From contig CAJJDN010000020.1 of the NCBI GenBank assembly GCA_905182985.1, positions 64,021 through 128,020 on the forward strand: a DNA stretch of 64,000 bases, read 5' to 3'. Positions within the stretch are counted from its first letter, which is position 1. Every line of letters begins with the position of its first letter. Positions 1 to 12,180 of the stretch are shown one piece after another. The DNA comes from Paramecium sonneborni (taxonomy: Eukaryota > Ciliophora > Oligohymenophorea > Peniculida > Parameciidae). The notes under the pieces were generated by a model that saw only the letters and a program-made list of their open reading frames with translations, did not search any database and was not told the origin of the DNA. Both the position numbers and the translations under genes were made by a program.

Positions 1-584
1 AAACTTTTGTTTTTACTTTAAATCAAAATTTTTAAGTATTAATAGAAAAATGAAGTGTAAAAACAATTTCCATCTCCTCTTACTCTTTAATATCCTTGAA
101 TCAATGCGCATTTATTTTGATTATCTAGTTTTTATACATTATACTCTTTTTAAAAAGCTTCTTAACTTTCAGGATAATTTACATAGTCTAAATCAATTTA
201 CATAGTCGCAGATAGAAAATCTAAATTTTCAATAAATTAATCAAGCAATTTCGGCGCATCTGATTGTAATAACCTTTAATTAGAACTCTATGATAAATTA
301 ATAGATTATTCAATTAAATTTTACTACTAAATTTTCGGTAAATTTATTGAATCTAATTTCAAGATAAATTCTTTGCCTTCTTAAATCCATTTATTCAATT
401 CTTTTATCAAATCCCAAAATTAAATTTTCCATGCCTTTTCTCCTAATTCTTAATTGAATTCTTAAATTAATATTGTCGCTTAAGCATGTTAGTAAACTAT
501 CCCTTTAAAGTGATTATCAATTTATTCGATAATTTAATCCAAATTCTTTATTAGCTTGTTAAGCATATTTTGAGGGTTATTCAT
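1..584 (-). CDS. Otubain-type deubiquitinase (peptidase C65), N-terminal part
   Basis: Reads from ATG at 584 without any TGA to the window edge (194 codons), so the 3' part is missing. Near the end the sequence RVRGDGNCFYTSFFYQYL matches the catalytic-site signature of otubains, with the Asp and nucleophile Cys of the D-G-N-C-F-Y box at about residues 175-180. The preceding region is helical and Gln/Asn-rich. Family knowledge: otubains are cysteine proteases that cut ubiquitin chains, often Lys48-linked, in cytosol or nucleus. The catalytic His lies beyond the window. No intron is needed. Another OTU-fold protease is possible, but the box fits otubain best. Confidence 0.85.
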
Positions 585-852
585 TTTAATAATTAATATA
601 ATATTTTTTTTTAATTCAAAATTTAAATATTTTATACATTGCTTATAACTTTTGGGTTATCCTAAAGTATTTTTTAAAAGTTTAAATAATTTAAACTATA
701 ATTAATTATTCAAAAATTTGTTCGTCGCTTAAAATAGATTAATCTAGATAAAATATTTATTTTGTTTAAAGTTTCAAAATATATGAAACTCATGATTTTG
801 ATCTCTTAATAAATTTTGTTTTTTTATTTCAATCAATCCTTTTTTAATTAAA
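585..852. other. Intergenic, divergent promoters
   Basis: This 268 bp AT-rich stretch separates the otubain gene (leftward) from the membrane protein gene (rightward). It must hold both promoters. I see no ORF or motif I can name. Confidence 0.5.
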
Positions 853-2322
853 ATGAAATTTTTTAATGATTTTTAGTTAAAGTTTTAAGAAAAAGAATTG
901 GAAGAGAAATACTAAATAGAGAAAGCAAATGAAATAAAAAAACCTGTATTTTAATTTATACTATTTCTTTCCTTTTGTTCTAATATTATAGTATTAGCAC
1001 TTCATTTTTTCGATAAGCCTTCAGAAACCTGGTATATAAATTTGATATTGACTATTTTGGCAGTAATTTAAATTATATTTATTCTGATACTCAAACAACT
1101 TTAATATATTTAAATTGCTTTAACATTTAGCAGTATTGCAATAGGAATTTTATAACTTAATGTCGATCCATTAAATACTACTTAAACTGAATTTTATACT
1201 TATGGATGTTTATTTATGTAATTTTAAGCAGTCCTATTCATGATTTCTAGTTTTAATCATGCATTTATTTAATTAATCTGTAGTCTTGCAATAAGAACAT
1301 CAATTACTACTGTCTATTCAAATAGGCCAGATTATTTATCTATATTTGTAGGACTATTTGGTTGTATTTTAATACTTATTACAATATATGTAAGAGACAA
1401 AAATGAAAGAAGATATTTCATACAAAATTTAAAGGAAAATAATCTAAAAAAATTAGGAAAATTTTTGATAAATAAACCATATCTTAAAATATAATTTTTT
1501 GAAGATGAATAAATTTTTAAATTACTAAGTTAAAGCCAAATTAACAATTTTCCTGGTTATAATTAATAGATATGCAATGGATGTAATGCAAGAAATATGT
1601 TAAGAAATTATTTATTAGAAAATGGAATGTTAGAGTAAATATTATTAAATCAGCCTGATTTTATAAAGTTTGGTTGTACTTTAATGGTTAAATGTGAAAA
1701 AATAAAATTTCTAATTAAGTTGTGTCTTATAGATCCTCAACATCGTTAATACTTAATTATTTTTTAAGAATATCATTAAAAAATTGTAAAGGTTCTATAA
1801 TAAGAAAAGGAATAAAATAAATTAAAAGACTTTTTAAAATAAAATCAAGTTTATTATCATTAAAAAGTATTTAATTTAGGGGCTTTTAGCGTTTTGCTTT
1901 TAAATAATTAAGTTATAAAGAGATTCGAGTTCAAATAACTTTTATTCAAAATAGTCAGGATTTATTAATCAAGATTTTTTCCAAATATCGAAATAGAAAT
2001 CTAAGCAAAAGATACTTAAATTTATATTTGTTAATATTTACATTAATTAAGAATCTTTTTCATTTAGGTATTTGAAATAATTTCCGAAATCACTTTATAG
2101 GATAAGGAGAAAGTGTAGGTAATTATTAATTAGAGTCTGAATAATATTGAATTTAATATAGAGGGTTTGAATCAAAAACTCTTTGAATAAAAATTTTGTG
2201 AAAATTATTTTGTTAATCGAATTAAAAGTTTATTATTAGATGATTGCCAATTTTCTGAAACAAAAACTACATTCGTCTTTATAAATTACCCTTTGGGAAC
2301 ATATTATTATAAGAATTAATGA
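853..2322 (+). CDS. Multi-pass membrane protein, paralogue of the gene at 28243-29726
   Basis: A 489-residue protein from one uninterrupted exon, ending at TGA 2320-2322. Residues ~30-190 hold about six hydrophobic helices separated by short loops. A basic segment (VRDKNERRYF) leads into a soluble C-terminal half of about 300 residues with no motif I recognise. The gene at 28243-29726 encodes 486 residues with the same plan: charged N-terminus with EEKY/EEEY, a helical bundle, then a soluble tail. Ciliates have many such receptor-like proteins, some with histidine-kinase-like tails, but I see no clear kinase boxes here. Function unknown; a sensory or signalling role is a guess. Confidence 0.75.
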
Positions 2323-2645
2323 TAACAAAGATGTAAAAACTGAAAAGTAAAATTACATATAATTTATTATTGTTTGTATTATGAATAAAAAGAAAAATAT
2401 TAGATTTTATAATATATATATATAAATTAAGATTGTTTACTTAAATTTCCAAATCAAAGAGTAAAAAAAGTAAGTAAATATTTGATTATATTGATGTTTA
2501 TGATATTGTATATATATAGTTTATGCTGAGAATAAGATAGAATATAATAAATGTAAAAGTATTTATTTGATATTATTAAAATTTATTTAAAGAAAATTAA
2601 ATTGTATAGAAATACTCTTAAAATAAATTAATTCTCAAATATTAG
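2323..2645. other. Intergenic
   Basis: 323 bp of A/T-rich sequence with a short AT dinucleotide run near 2410. It carries the 3' end of the membrane protein gene and the promoter of the MORN gene. No coding frame is convincing. Confidence 0.5.
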
Positions 2646-3641
2646 ATGGGAGGAACAATTCCTAGAGAAAGATGGGGGAAATCAATGATGGAATGTAATA
2701 TGGATAGTGAAAATTCAGAAAGTGAAATTATTGAGTAGCCTAGTATAATATAAACATAACCAAGTGATCAATAATCATTTGTATATCAGAAATTCAATAT
2801 TGATTAAAATTTTCCGAATTGGCTTAAAGAAATGTATATAAAGCATGGAGCTTATTAATCTAATGAAAAATTATAATTAGAGGAATAATGTTATTTTAAT
2901 TAATAGGAATCTGATGGTTATATTTTTTTTTAAGGGTTTATGTAAGCTGAACAAAAGCATGGATATGGGATAATGCTAAAAGATGAGTAATTTTATGAAG
3001 GAAGTTTTTAATATGATATAAAGTGTGGATGGGGTAGATAAATGGAACAAAATTTATTGATGGTATAAAATAATTATAATAATAAAAGTAAGGATATTGG
3101 TAAAACAATTAGATAGTTAGAGATTTAGAAATAAAAAAAGTTAATGAAAAATATTTTGGTTAATGTTTAAATGGTAAACCTCATGGAAAGGGTAAATTGA
3201 AATTTGAAGAGGAAGATGAGATATATGAAGGTGATTTTGTAAATGGAATAAGAGAAGGGAAAGGAATTTTAATAAATTTAATATATAATTGTTAATATGA
3301 TGGAGATTTCAAGAATGATAAATTAGAAGGTAAAGGAATATTTATATTTGATAATGGATAAGAATATGAAGGTGAATTTTAAAATAATTAAATGAATGGT
3401 AAAGGATATATGAAATACTTAGATGGGAGATTTTATAAAGGTCTATTTAATATATTAATATAAAGGTGATTTTTTAGAAAATAAATAACATGGTAAAGGA
3501 ATAATGAAAGATAAAGATGGTATTTATGAAGGGGAATTTGAAAATGGTTAGAAGCATGGATTTGGTAGAATGAAATTGAATAATAAGAATGAATTATTTG
3601 GTAAATGGGAAAATGGTGTTTTAAAAGAAAAAGGTGAATGA
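2646..3641 (+). CDS. MORN-repeat protein
   Basis: Spliced product is 314 residues with about eight MORN repeats of the form Y-x-G-x-F/W-x-N-G-x-x-x-G-x-G ([42 protein letters not shown] and others). Such repeats form beta-sheet ladders that bind membranes or act as scaffolds; in ciliates they occur in cortex, cilia and phosphoinositide signalling. Two segments must be removed to keep the repeats in frame: 3063-3088 (26 nt, GT...AAG) and 3441-3465 (25 nt, GTC...AAG). The second lies between two copies of ATAAAGGT, so its exact edges are ambiguous. The PP2C gene begins 30 bp downstream on the same strand. Confidence 0.85.
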
Positions 3642-3671
3642 ATATAGATTCTAGTTAATATAATATATATA

Positions 3672-5052
3672 ATGAAATAATAATAACAACTTAAAGGAAT
3701 ACCAAATATCAGATCTCAATATTATGTTGCAGCTTAAGCTTTAAATTCTTAATTATCATCTAAGATAAGCAAGACTAAATCAAGTTATATAGATGATTCT
3801 AATAAAAGTATATATGTAGATAAAAATAATTTAGTAAAAGATTACTCATATTTTTAATTATCAACGTAGAAAACATAACCAAAAAGTACAGCTAAAAGAG
3901 TAAATGTAAGTTTAGATCAACCAAAACCAGATGATTCAACAATATTACCTCCATTAAGAAAAGAAATATTAAGATCAAGATAATCATAACCTACAGTCAC
4001 AAAAAGTAAGTAATAATAAAGAAATAATTCACCACTTCTTCCATTAGAGAGTATCCCTGTAATAGAACCATCAAAGATTTCTTAAAAAAATATCGGAATA
4101 GTATCATCATATGCAGCAAACACTCATTAAGGTCTAGTTAGATAATATAACGAAGATAGAGTTTCTATAATTTTAAATTTAATGAGACCTAATTCTAATA
4201 CAAATTCAGGATATTGGCCATAGAGTTCATTTTTTGCAGTTTATGATGGTCATGGTGGACCGTAATGTGCAGATTTTATGAGAGACAATTTACATTAATA
4301 TGTATTAAAATAATATGATATTGAATAGATTATTAAAGAAGATTGTTTTCCAAATAATCCTAAATTAGCAATTGAAAGAGGAGTATAAAAAGCAGAAAAA
4401 ACTTATTTAGAAATGGCTGATTAAAAAGTATTAGATAAATCTGGATGTTGTGCAGTATTTGCTTTATTTGTTGATAATAATTGTTATGTTGCTAACATAG
4501 GTGATTCTAGAGCAATTATTTCACAAGGTGGAAAAGGTAAATCAATAACAATTGATCATAAACCTTCAACATAAGAAGAATAATAAAGAATTAATAAATT
4601 TGGAGGATAAATTTATTAAACATAAATATAATAATTAAATGGTGAAATTTAATTAGGACCTCATAGAGTTTTACCTGGTAGATTAGCTGTTTCAAGAACA
4701 TTTGGAGATGCTGAAGCTAAATTAACTAAATATGGAGGAATTCCTAATGTTATATCATCAGAACCTGATATTTTTTAGTTATAAATTACTGATTAAGATT
4801 TTCTTATTTTAGCATGTAATTTTTTCATTTGATTAAGGTGATGGTATATATGATAAAATGAGTACCGAAGAAGTTATATAATGCGCTTGGAATGTTTAAA
4901 CATCTAATATTCATATTTTTGGAGGAAAAGCCGTAGAAGCCATTATGAGAATGTCATTATAAAGAAAAACTTTTGACAATATAACAGCTGTCTTTATTGG
5001 ATTTCCTTAACTAGAAAAAAAGTTAAAAAATAAAACATAAATTTAACAATGA
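3672..5052 (+). CDS. PP2C-family serine/threonine phosphatase
   Basis: Encodes 452 residues after removal of one 22-nt intron at 4816-4837 (GTA...AAG) that splits the ACDG metal-binding box. Family motifs appear in order: NEDRV, FFAVYDGHGG, SGCCAVFALFV, VANIGDSRAI, LAVSRTFGD, LILACDGIYD and DNITAVFIG, which supply the Asp residues that bind the two Mn/Mg ions. An unstructured Gln/Ser-rich N-terminal region of about 140 residues comes first. Family knowledge: metal-dependent Ser/Thr dephosphorylation, a counterpart of kinases in stress and cell-cycle signalling. It converges on the channel gene, with only 9 bp between the two stop codons. Confidence 0.93.
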
Positions 5053-5061
5053 TACTGTATT

Positions 5062-6982
5062 TCAATCCATTATCTTTTGTTATAAATTTTAATCTTTATA
5101 TATTTCAATATACTTTGGTTTGAGATTAGTCATCAAACGAAATCTTTTATCTTTGTTTAGTTTTTATTTATTTTATCGAATTAGTTATCCAATGTTCTTT
5201 TTAATTATCATTAAACAATATCGATAGATAGTTTTTAAACGATATACTTTTATAACTTCACTAATATTCCAGTTTGGTTCAAAATAAATGTATTCTTAAA
5301 TTTAATCTATATCTAAATGATAATGGATTTATTAATTAATATCTTCTTTCTTAATATATTTTTAGGATATAATTTTTCTTGCTTATATGATTTAATAATA
5401 TTCAATTAAAAATTATGTAAACATAGTTCTTTATTTCTTAGTTCTAATTCTTACAAACTTTTTCTTTTTATTTTTTAATCTTGATGAAATATAATGAAAT
5501 TATTAACAGTATTTAATAACATGTCCTAAACGATGGCAACCATAACATTTAATATCTAAGTCTAAATAATCATTGTTTTCTAATTTTGATTTAATCATAT
5601 GAAATTTCTAGAATTATTCATAATTTAATTATTATAAGAATTATTATCTAGAAAGCTTGATTAAATGAGTAGTTTCAGTTGTAATAATTTCTGCAGTTCT
5701 AGGAATATTAGAGAAGAAATTAATAGATCCAAAACATTAATCTGCAAATCCGAGATGAGTATTATTGGCTATTACAGATACTTTTCCTTAAACGATATAA
5801 TATATATGATGTTCATCATGAATTTAAGTCTCAGGAGGGAGTACTCAAAATTATTGAATAAAAAATACTATATTCATTAAGTTTAATGGCTTTAGACATA
5901 GTTACAGGAAGTGTTTTAAAGAATCTTAAATTCATCTAAGTAATAACTTGGTTTCTTAATTCTTCAGAGAGATCACAAATAATTAATGAAGATCTTACTT
6001 CATAATCATTTTCTACAACCCATTCTAAATAATTTTAAATTTTATTTCTTAATTAATTTGAACAACCATGTATTTTAGTATATTTATTGATTATTTATTA
6101 TTTCATGATTAATTCTGTTAATTATGGATCTTCATATTAAAATATAGAAATCATGCTATTTGCTGTGTATCCAAAAACACCAGAAGCCAAAATCATAGCA
6201 AATACAGCATAAATTTATTCTTCAGCTGTCTCTGGATGTACATCTCCATATCCAACAGTAATCATAGTAGTAATTCTCAAATATTGATTTCTATATTTAC
6301 GTAAAATAAAATGATGTTAAGTAATCATAATTATCTTCATTAATAAAATTGAAAATGCAAGCACTCCAATGAGCCAAAACTATGATTATGAATGTCAATT
6401 TAACAAACTCAATGAAAGATTAAAAATCATTTCCAAGAAAAGTTTCAAATCTTCTAATAAGGAGCTTCAATTTAACAGCTTTTATCATTTTTATTACTTT
6501 TAGAAATTTAAAGAATCTTAACATTCTAATTACTTATACATTACCTCCCTATCTAAATAATTATAAATTACTTCAACGAAATAATCATATGGTAATGAAC
6601 TAACAAAATCTAGCCAAAACCAGAATTTTATATAATTACAAAATATAATTGATCTTTTTAAAATTAGTTTTCCATCGATATAAATAGCACAATTAAATTG
6701 AACAAGAATATCAATTAAAAAGAAATCATCCATAATTTGCATAAATAATGATGTGTTTTGATCTACATTTTCAAAAGATAATATAAGTGGTATCAACATC
6801 ATTTGAATTACAATAAACAACATTGAAATAATATCCCAACTAAGTCTGAAAGGATGGTTTGGTTACCATGGTTACAGAAACATAGTTGTTTTAACGTTTT
6901 GTTAAGTTTCTCTTTCATTTTTTCTAAGAAAAGTATGAAAATCATGAATGTAATCTTCTCTTAATTATTTTTCAATATTCAT
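5062..6982 (-). CDS. Cyclic-nucleotide-gated / EAG-type ion channel with a C-terminal CCHC motif
   Basis: Encodes 615 residues. Three introns are removed: 6549-6571 (23 nt), 6276-6300 and 5844-5868 (25 nt each, both ending GAG). The transmembrane part shows FWLDFVSSLPYDYF (S3), the S4-S5 region VIRMLRFFKFLKVIK, and the pore TITTMITVGYGDVHPETAEE with a K-channel-like GYG filter. A C-linker leads to a cyclic-nucleotide-binding domain (EYILPPETQIHDEHHIYYIV, then FGSINFF). After it comes CYGCHRLGHVIKYC, spacing C-X2-C-X4-H-X4-C, a zinc-knuckle pattern not expected in this family. Family knowledge: such channels carry K+ and control swimming behaviour. S4 here has few arginines, so voltage sensing may be weak. 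Confidence 0.88.
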
Positions 6983-7010
6983 AATATAAATAATAGTTTC
7001 ACAACATAAA

Positions 7011-8397
7011 TCACATAAAAATTAGCATCACAAATAAGAATGTTATCAAGTTTAAGATTAAACCTTCACAAACTGTACTATCTAAATCACAATCGACTTA
7101 AGCTAATTAATATTAAACAGCAGCCATAGCCCAAGTTGGTGTTTATGAATTAATTACTAAAGGAGCATTCACATCCCTATAATAAATGAATATAGTAACA
7201 TAGTATCTGGTATATTGTATCCAATAGATAACAATTAATGAACATAGAGTGATAAAAAGAAATTAGTAGCAACATAGGGATTTGAAGAATAAGTAGAATT
7301 AGCCTATACTTATGACCAACTCAATTTACAGAATTCTTAAGCTTAACTTAAAAATTAAGGTAACTATTAAAATACATATCAAGAATACCTTAAATTTCTC
7401 AAGCTAAAGAAAATTGGCAATTGTAGCAACTCCACTAACTGCATAAATTTAGTATGAAGATGGTATTTATGGTTAATCAATAGCATTAATACCACATAAC
7501 TCATCACTTGCTATTCTGCATTAACTATTTAAGTATTATTTGATTAAAGCTTAGCATTATTCTACATTTCCACTTCCTGATAAAGAGTATTAAATTTTTT
7601 AATAAGTCCAACTTCCAGTATAACCTTAATGATAACATGGACTAATCACTTAGGTTCCACTAAGACTTTTTACAAGGACTGCATCTCTGGCTTAATCATT
7701 ACCAAAACCAAGATAGGAAATTGCATATAAATATATTTCTTCTTCATTCATTGTTAATTTTACAATATCTGATTCATATTAAGTGTAATCCATTTTAAAT
7801 GCAATCTAAGTTGAGGCACCTCCTAAATCTATTGAAATTAAGTTTCCATCAGTATTCCCTAAAAGATACTTAATTCCTAACCAAAGATATGTGGCCTATA
7901 CGTTATATTAAAATATTGAATTACTTCATCTTGACCTGATATTACTCGAGCCCAATTTTCATCTCCAAACAAATAACCACTCTTACCTAGTTACTTCCTG
8001 ATCTCGTCTACGAGTGCATTTTATTTATTAATATCCAATAATCTCATTCCAGCAGTTGCTCCCATGAATATTGGAGTAAATTATTTTTGAGCAGCTGGTA
8101 CTTTAGAATTTATGAATTCAAATATCGGAGCAAAATAGGTAGCAATTTCATCTGGATAGTTTGTAGATATACCAGGACTTGTCTTTAGTTATTATGACTA
8201 AATTATATTTCCATATTAATTACTTCTTGAGTGATGTCAGTTAGAGGGTAAATTTTACTTGTTCTGCATGGCCACGAATATATTGTTGTTTTCGTACTTG
8301 AAGATCCGCAATCCATTATTACACCATAACAAGTCTCATCAGCTTAAAGAAATCTTTATCCTAAACAAAGTGAAGGTATTAGTATATATAAAAACAT
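7011..8397 (-). CDS. Apyrase (GDA1/CD39 nucleoside di/triphosphatase)
   Basis: Encodes 427 residues once four introns (26, 29, 25 and 23 nt) are removed. An N-terminal signal peptide (MFLYILIPSLCLG) is followed by apyrase conserved regions: MDCGSSSTKTTIY (ACR1), FMGATAGMRLL (ACR2), ISIDLGGASTQIAF (ACR4), and TPTWAMAAV near the end (ACR5). The stretch EFCKLSWSQVQ and the following helix match other NTPDases. A C-terminal helix (LITFLFVMLIFM) should anchor it in the membrane. Family knowledge: hydrolyses extracellular or Golgi-lumen ATP/ADP, useful for purine salvage or glycosylation. The channel gene starts 28 bp after its stop, same strand. Confidence 0.92.
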
Positions 8398-8935
8398 CTT
8401 TCTCTAATTTTAATTAAAATAATAACATTTTCAATATCAAAACTTAGCTTATCACACCCTTTAAATCACATAAATTTTATGAAATGATATGACATTCTAT
8501 ATATTTATTTTTTATAATTTTACTTTATATTATTTAAGACATAATCCAACGAATTAACATACCTTTTAACTCTCTTAACTGTCCTATTTTTTAGAAGAAA
8601 AAATCAATATAATATTCAACAAAATAAAACATCTATCTTTATCCTTATTTTGTAAAAATAATTTTCAATAAAGTTTCATTAAAATATATAGCTATAGTTT
8701 ATGTTAGTTTTCTCAAATATTGATTTTTTAAATCAAGAAAAAATTATATAAAAGGCAAAAGATTTGCGTTTTAATTTTACAAATTTAATAATATAACAAT
8801 ATAACTGAAAAGCTTCAACGGGATTTCTTATAAAGTTTAATCATTTTTCAACTTCTTTTAATGATATATACAAGACTTAATGAAATTATTAATATTTTAG
8901 TTTAATTAATTTATTTATACTTATTTGTCAACGAA
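8398..8935. other. Intergenic, divergent
   Basis: 538 bp between the apyrase start (leftward) and the coiled-coil gene start (rightward). Very AT-rich; TGA triplets in all frames and no protein-like stretch seen on either strand. Confidence 0.5.
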
Positions 8936-9527
8936 ATGTACTAATTTAGATCTTCCATATATTATGAACCTAGTGATAGCGGTAGTGTTAAGTCTGTTTA
9001 AGTTGGAAATGCAAAATAAGATTAAGTCAGATATCTTACAGATTAATTATAAGCAGTGATTATGTTTAACGAAAAGTTAGAAAAAGAAATTAGCTCTTTA
9101 AAACAATAAACTCAACAATTAAAATAAACAGTTGTTGATAAAGATAAATAAATTCAAGAAACTCAAGAATCATAATAAAAAACAATTAGTAAATTGCAGT
9201 AATTTAATTATATAGCTTTTTAGTGTTCTATTATCAGAAAACAAAAAATTACAAGAAATTGTAATTTCTACCAATAAAAACTTAAAAAATTCTAATGTCA
9301 AAGCTTAATAAATTTAATAAGAAAATAATGTTCTAAAATAAACAATGCAATAGTAGGAGGAATATCATGTAGAAGAAATGAAAAAAAGAGCAAACGAACT
9401 TGAAGAACACTATTAATTGATGCAAAATATTGTTTCTGATCTAACATAATAAGTTTCACAATTATGTGAAGAAAAATAAAGATTATAAAATGAATTAGAC
9501 GAAAAAAATAAAATATAGCAAAAATGA
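8936..9527 (+). CDS. Small coiled-coil protein
   Basis: Encodes 188 residues with one 25-nt intron at 9199-9223 (GTA...TAG). After a short Ser/Gly-rich start it is almost wholly coiled coil, rich in Glu, Gln, Lys and Leu, with heptad-like runs such as KKRANELEEHYQLMQNIVSDL. No catalytic motif. It could belong to the ciliary or basal-body cytoskeleton, which is rich in such proteins, but nothing here proves that. Confidence 0.75.
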
Positions 9528-9755
9528 AATGTTTATTATTTTTGATAAAATTGATTAAAATGTAATTAAATAAAATGTTGTAATTTTAGAACAAAAACTC
9601 CACTAAATAATTACTTCATATTAATTCTTATTTTTTACTACATATCTATTTAATAAAAAAAATTATTGAGAAGAAAATGAGTTTTACTAAAATTATTAAA
9701 TTTGGTATAAAATAAGAATTTAAGCAAACTGCTTCAAAATTAACTCAAGTCTTAT

Positions 9756-11235
9756 TCATTATAAATAGTAATCTAATTTTCTATCAAGTTCTCTAATATT
9801 ACTTAAATTAGTTAAATTTAAAATTCTTTTAATTTTATCAACTATTCTTTAATAAACCTCTTAATCAACAATAAGACAGGCTCCTTTATGATTCAATTCC
9901 CCTTTATTACATCTAAAATATTTACATAATGTAAAGACTATATCCTTAATAATTAGTTGAAAATTACTTCATTTAATTATGCTTATCTTTTGTGCTCTAA
10001 ATAAGATTATAAAATCTATTTAATAAATTTCCAAACTTCCTTTAAACTTGGATCTGATTAGCAGAAATAATCTTGAGGAGCACATTAAATAACTAAGTCT
10101 TTTAAACATCTTATAAATTTTTCATTTTCTTTAAACTATTATTTTAGTGTTTTCACTCCTTCAATAACTTCTTAGTTTAATAAACTAAAGCTTGAATTGA
10201 TATTTTTGCTTTCAATAGTTAAATTAAGTTCTTCTGCTAATTATTTAAAAGTTTTTTCAAATTATGTTAAATCAGACTTCTCAATTACAGAAATTTGATT
10301 ATTGATTGATAGATTATTAAACTCAAGATTTTATTTGAGATCATGAAGTTATTGTCTAAATTAATCAACTTTAGCCAACAAAGCTTTATTTTCTCTATCT
10401 AATTGTTAGCACATACAATCTTTTTTAGATAAAAAATTCTAACTAGTTTCTAAGAAAAAATAAGATTAAAACTTTACAATTTATTTAATATTTTTCTTAT
10501 CGAAGATCAACAACTTTTTTGATGTCTTTTTAATTTTTTTTTAATAACAATAATTCCTTATTCTTTAATTGAATTTCCTATCTGCATTCTTGTAATTATT
10601 ATTCATATATTTCAATTTATCGAATTTATTATTAAATAACTTTATTTTTTTCATTTCTTAATATATCTATCTATTAAGTCATATTTTTTAATGTGCTAGT
10701 TAATTATTTTTGTAATTCATCTATTAAACTATCTCTATATTCAATTTTTTATTTCAATTCTGTATAATTTTTGGATGGTGAAAATTAAGATTACATAGAT
10801 AATTCAGTAACTTTTGAAAGATCAACACATTCTTACAATTCATTGATAAAACTACTAAAATAAAAGTAAAATTAGAAATTACTTTTATGATTTTCTAGTA
10901 ACAACAGTATCACAGCTTTCAAATCTGAATTTTGGAGATATGAATCCTGGATCATTTTCTTTCTAAGAAATACTATGTTATCGTTTAGTTTTTAAAGGTT
11001 ATAGTTATGATTAATCAGTATTGATTCCAAAAGTATTTATTGCTTTAGTAAAATAATCATGTTCATATGATTTAGATCTAATATGACAAGGAATGGATTC
11101 GATTTTATTACTCGAAGATTCATAGTTCTAAAGAACATTTATTTCTGGTTATTTGGTGTTATATTAGAACTCTTTCTTTTTCTAAGGAACATTATTTGCT
11201 CTTGTGTCATAACCAGTTTAGTATTAGACTTTCAT
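9756..11235 (-). CDS. Coiled-coil protein of unknown function
   Basis: Encodes 466 residues after removal of three introns (28, 28 and 23 nt; the last ends AAG). The first ~130 residues are charged and probably unstructured, with KFRFESCDTVVTRK just before the first intron. Residues ~140-390 form long coiled coils (LNQKLEF-type heptads broken by short polar loops), followed by a compact C-terminal region containing LCKYFRCNKGELNHKGACLI. The start at 11235 was chosen because the alternative ATG in another frame gives poor composition. Start is 72 bp after the ARPC4 stop. No homology that I can name. Confidence 0.75.
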
Positions 11236-11307
11236 ATTTTGTTATTATTTCAAATTTATTTTACAAATAATTGATCAACTGATATTATATAATTTTTATT
11301 TTGATAC

Positions 11308-11916
11308 TCATTAATTTGCTAAGCCTCCAACAAAGCAAGCAGCTGTAATTCTAGCTTATGTGTTTATATTCAATTTAATGTCACTAAGATCTTTATCAAT
11401 ATTTTCCACATAATCTATAATAAAATTAATAATTCCTTAAACACTGTATTTTTCTAAATGAGAATCCAATATTAAGAAGCTAATGTCATATCCCTAAATG
11501 ATAAACATATAAATATACTGGAATTGGTTTTCTTCTTAATATTTCAAAATAATCAGCTCTTACAGCCATATATTTGGCAAACTTTTCACCAATTAGTTTA
11601 TCAACTTCATCTAAAGCTTTAATTGAAAAGCTAATCTATACATTCTATAATATAGAAATACTCTTGTTGAATTAATTGAAGGTTCAATAATACATTTTTC
11701 TTTTTCACTTCTACACAAATATATAGGTGATAAAACTATTGGTCTTGTTCTGGATGAATAACTAAAAAACTAATAAGATCAATATTATAACCCATTCAAT
11801 TCGATTTCTGGTTTACTTTATTTTTCTATAATTTCTGATGGATGTGATCTCAAACACAATGTAGCCTCTAAAGTTTTTCTGATAGCATCTGAATAGACTT
11901 GAACAGCTGCTGCCAT
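11308..11916 (-). CDS. ARPC4: Arp2/3 complex subunit 4 (ARPC4, 20 kDa)
   Basis: Encodes 175 residues after three introns (30, 26 and 25 nt); animal and fungal ARPC4 has about 168. Recognisable blocks are IRKTLEATLCLRSHPSEIIE, the segment INSTRISFSIKALDEVDKLI, FAKYMAVRADYFEILRRKPI, GYDISFLILDSHLEKYSV, and IDYVENIDKDLSDIKLNINT at the C-terminus. Family knowledge: ARPC4 and ARPC2 form the structural core of Arp2/3, which nucleates branched actin filaments, for example at the phagocytic cytostome and in vesicle traffic. Coding density and intron removal are consistent across the whole length, so this call is firm. Confidence 0.93.
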
Positions 11917-11946
11917 TATTTTTATTTTTATTAAATTTATAAATAT

Positions 11947-12180
11947 TCACTATAAAATATATAAATGATATTTTAGAGATAAGAAATAAATTTGATAGTT
12001 TAAATCTTTATAGAAGATCTCTAGTTTCATTTATATTCCAATATATTTTTGGATATTGAACAAATTTTTATATAAAATAATATTATCATTATATATTAGA
12101 TAATTGGGCTAATCAAAAATAGTCACATCAAGTTCAGACAAATCTTTTTCATTAAATAAATTCTACTTTGGTAGATCCAT
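11947..12180 (-). CDS. Possible small unknown protein (77 aa)
   Basis: An intron-free frame from ATG 12180 to TGA 11947, 30 bp upstream of the ARPC4 start on the same strand. The composition (MDLPKQNLFNEKDLSELDVT and a following Asp/Tyr/Ile-rich tail) is more protein-like than surrounding DNA, with acidic residues absent from random AT-rich frames. No family recognised. It could also be a chance frame or a leader. Confidence 0.35.
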
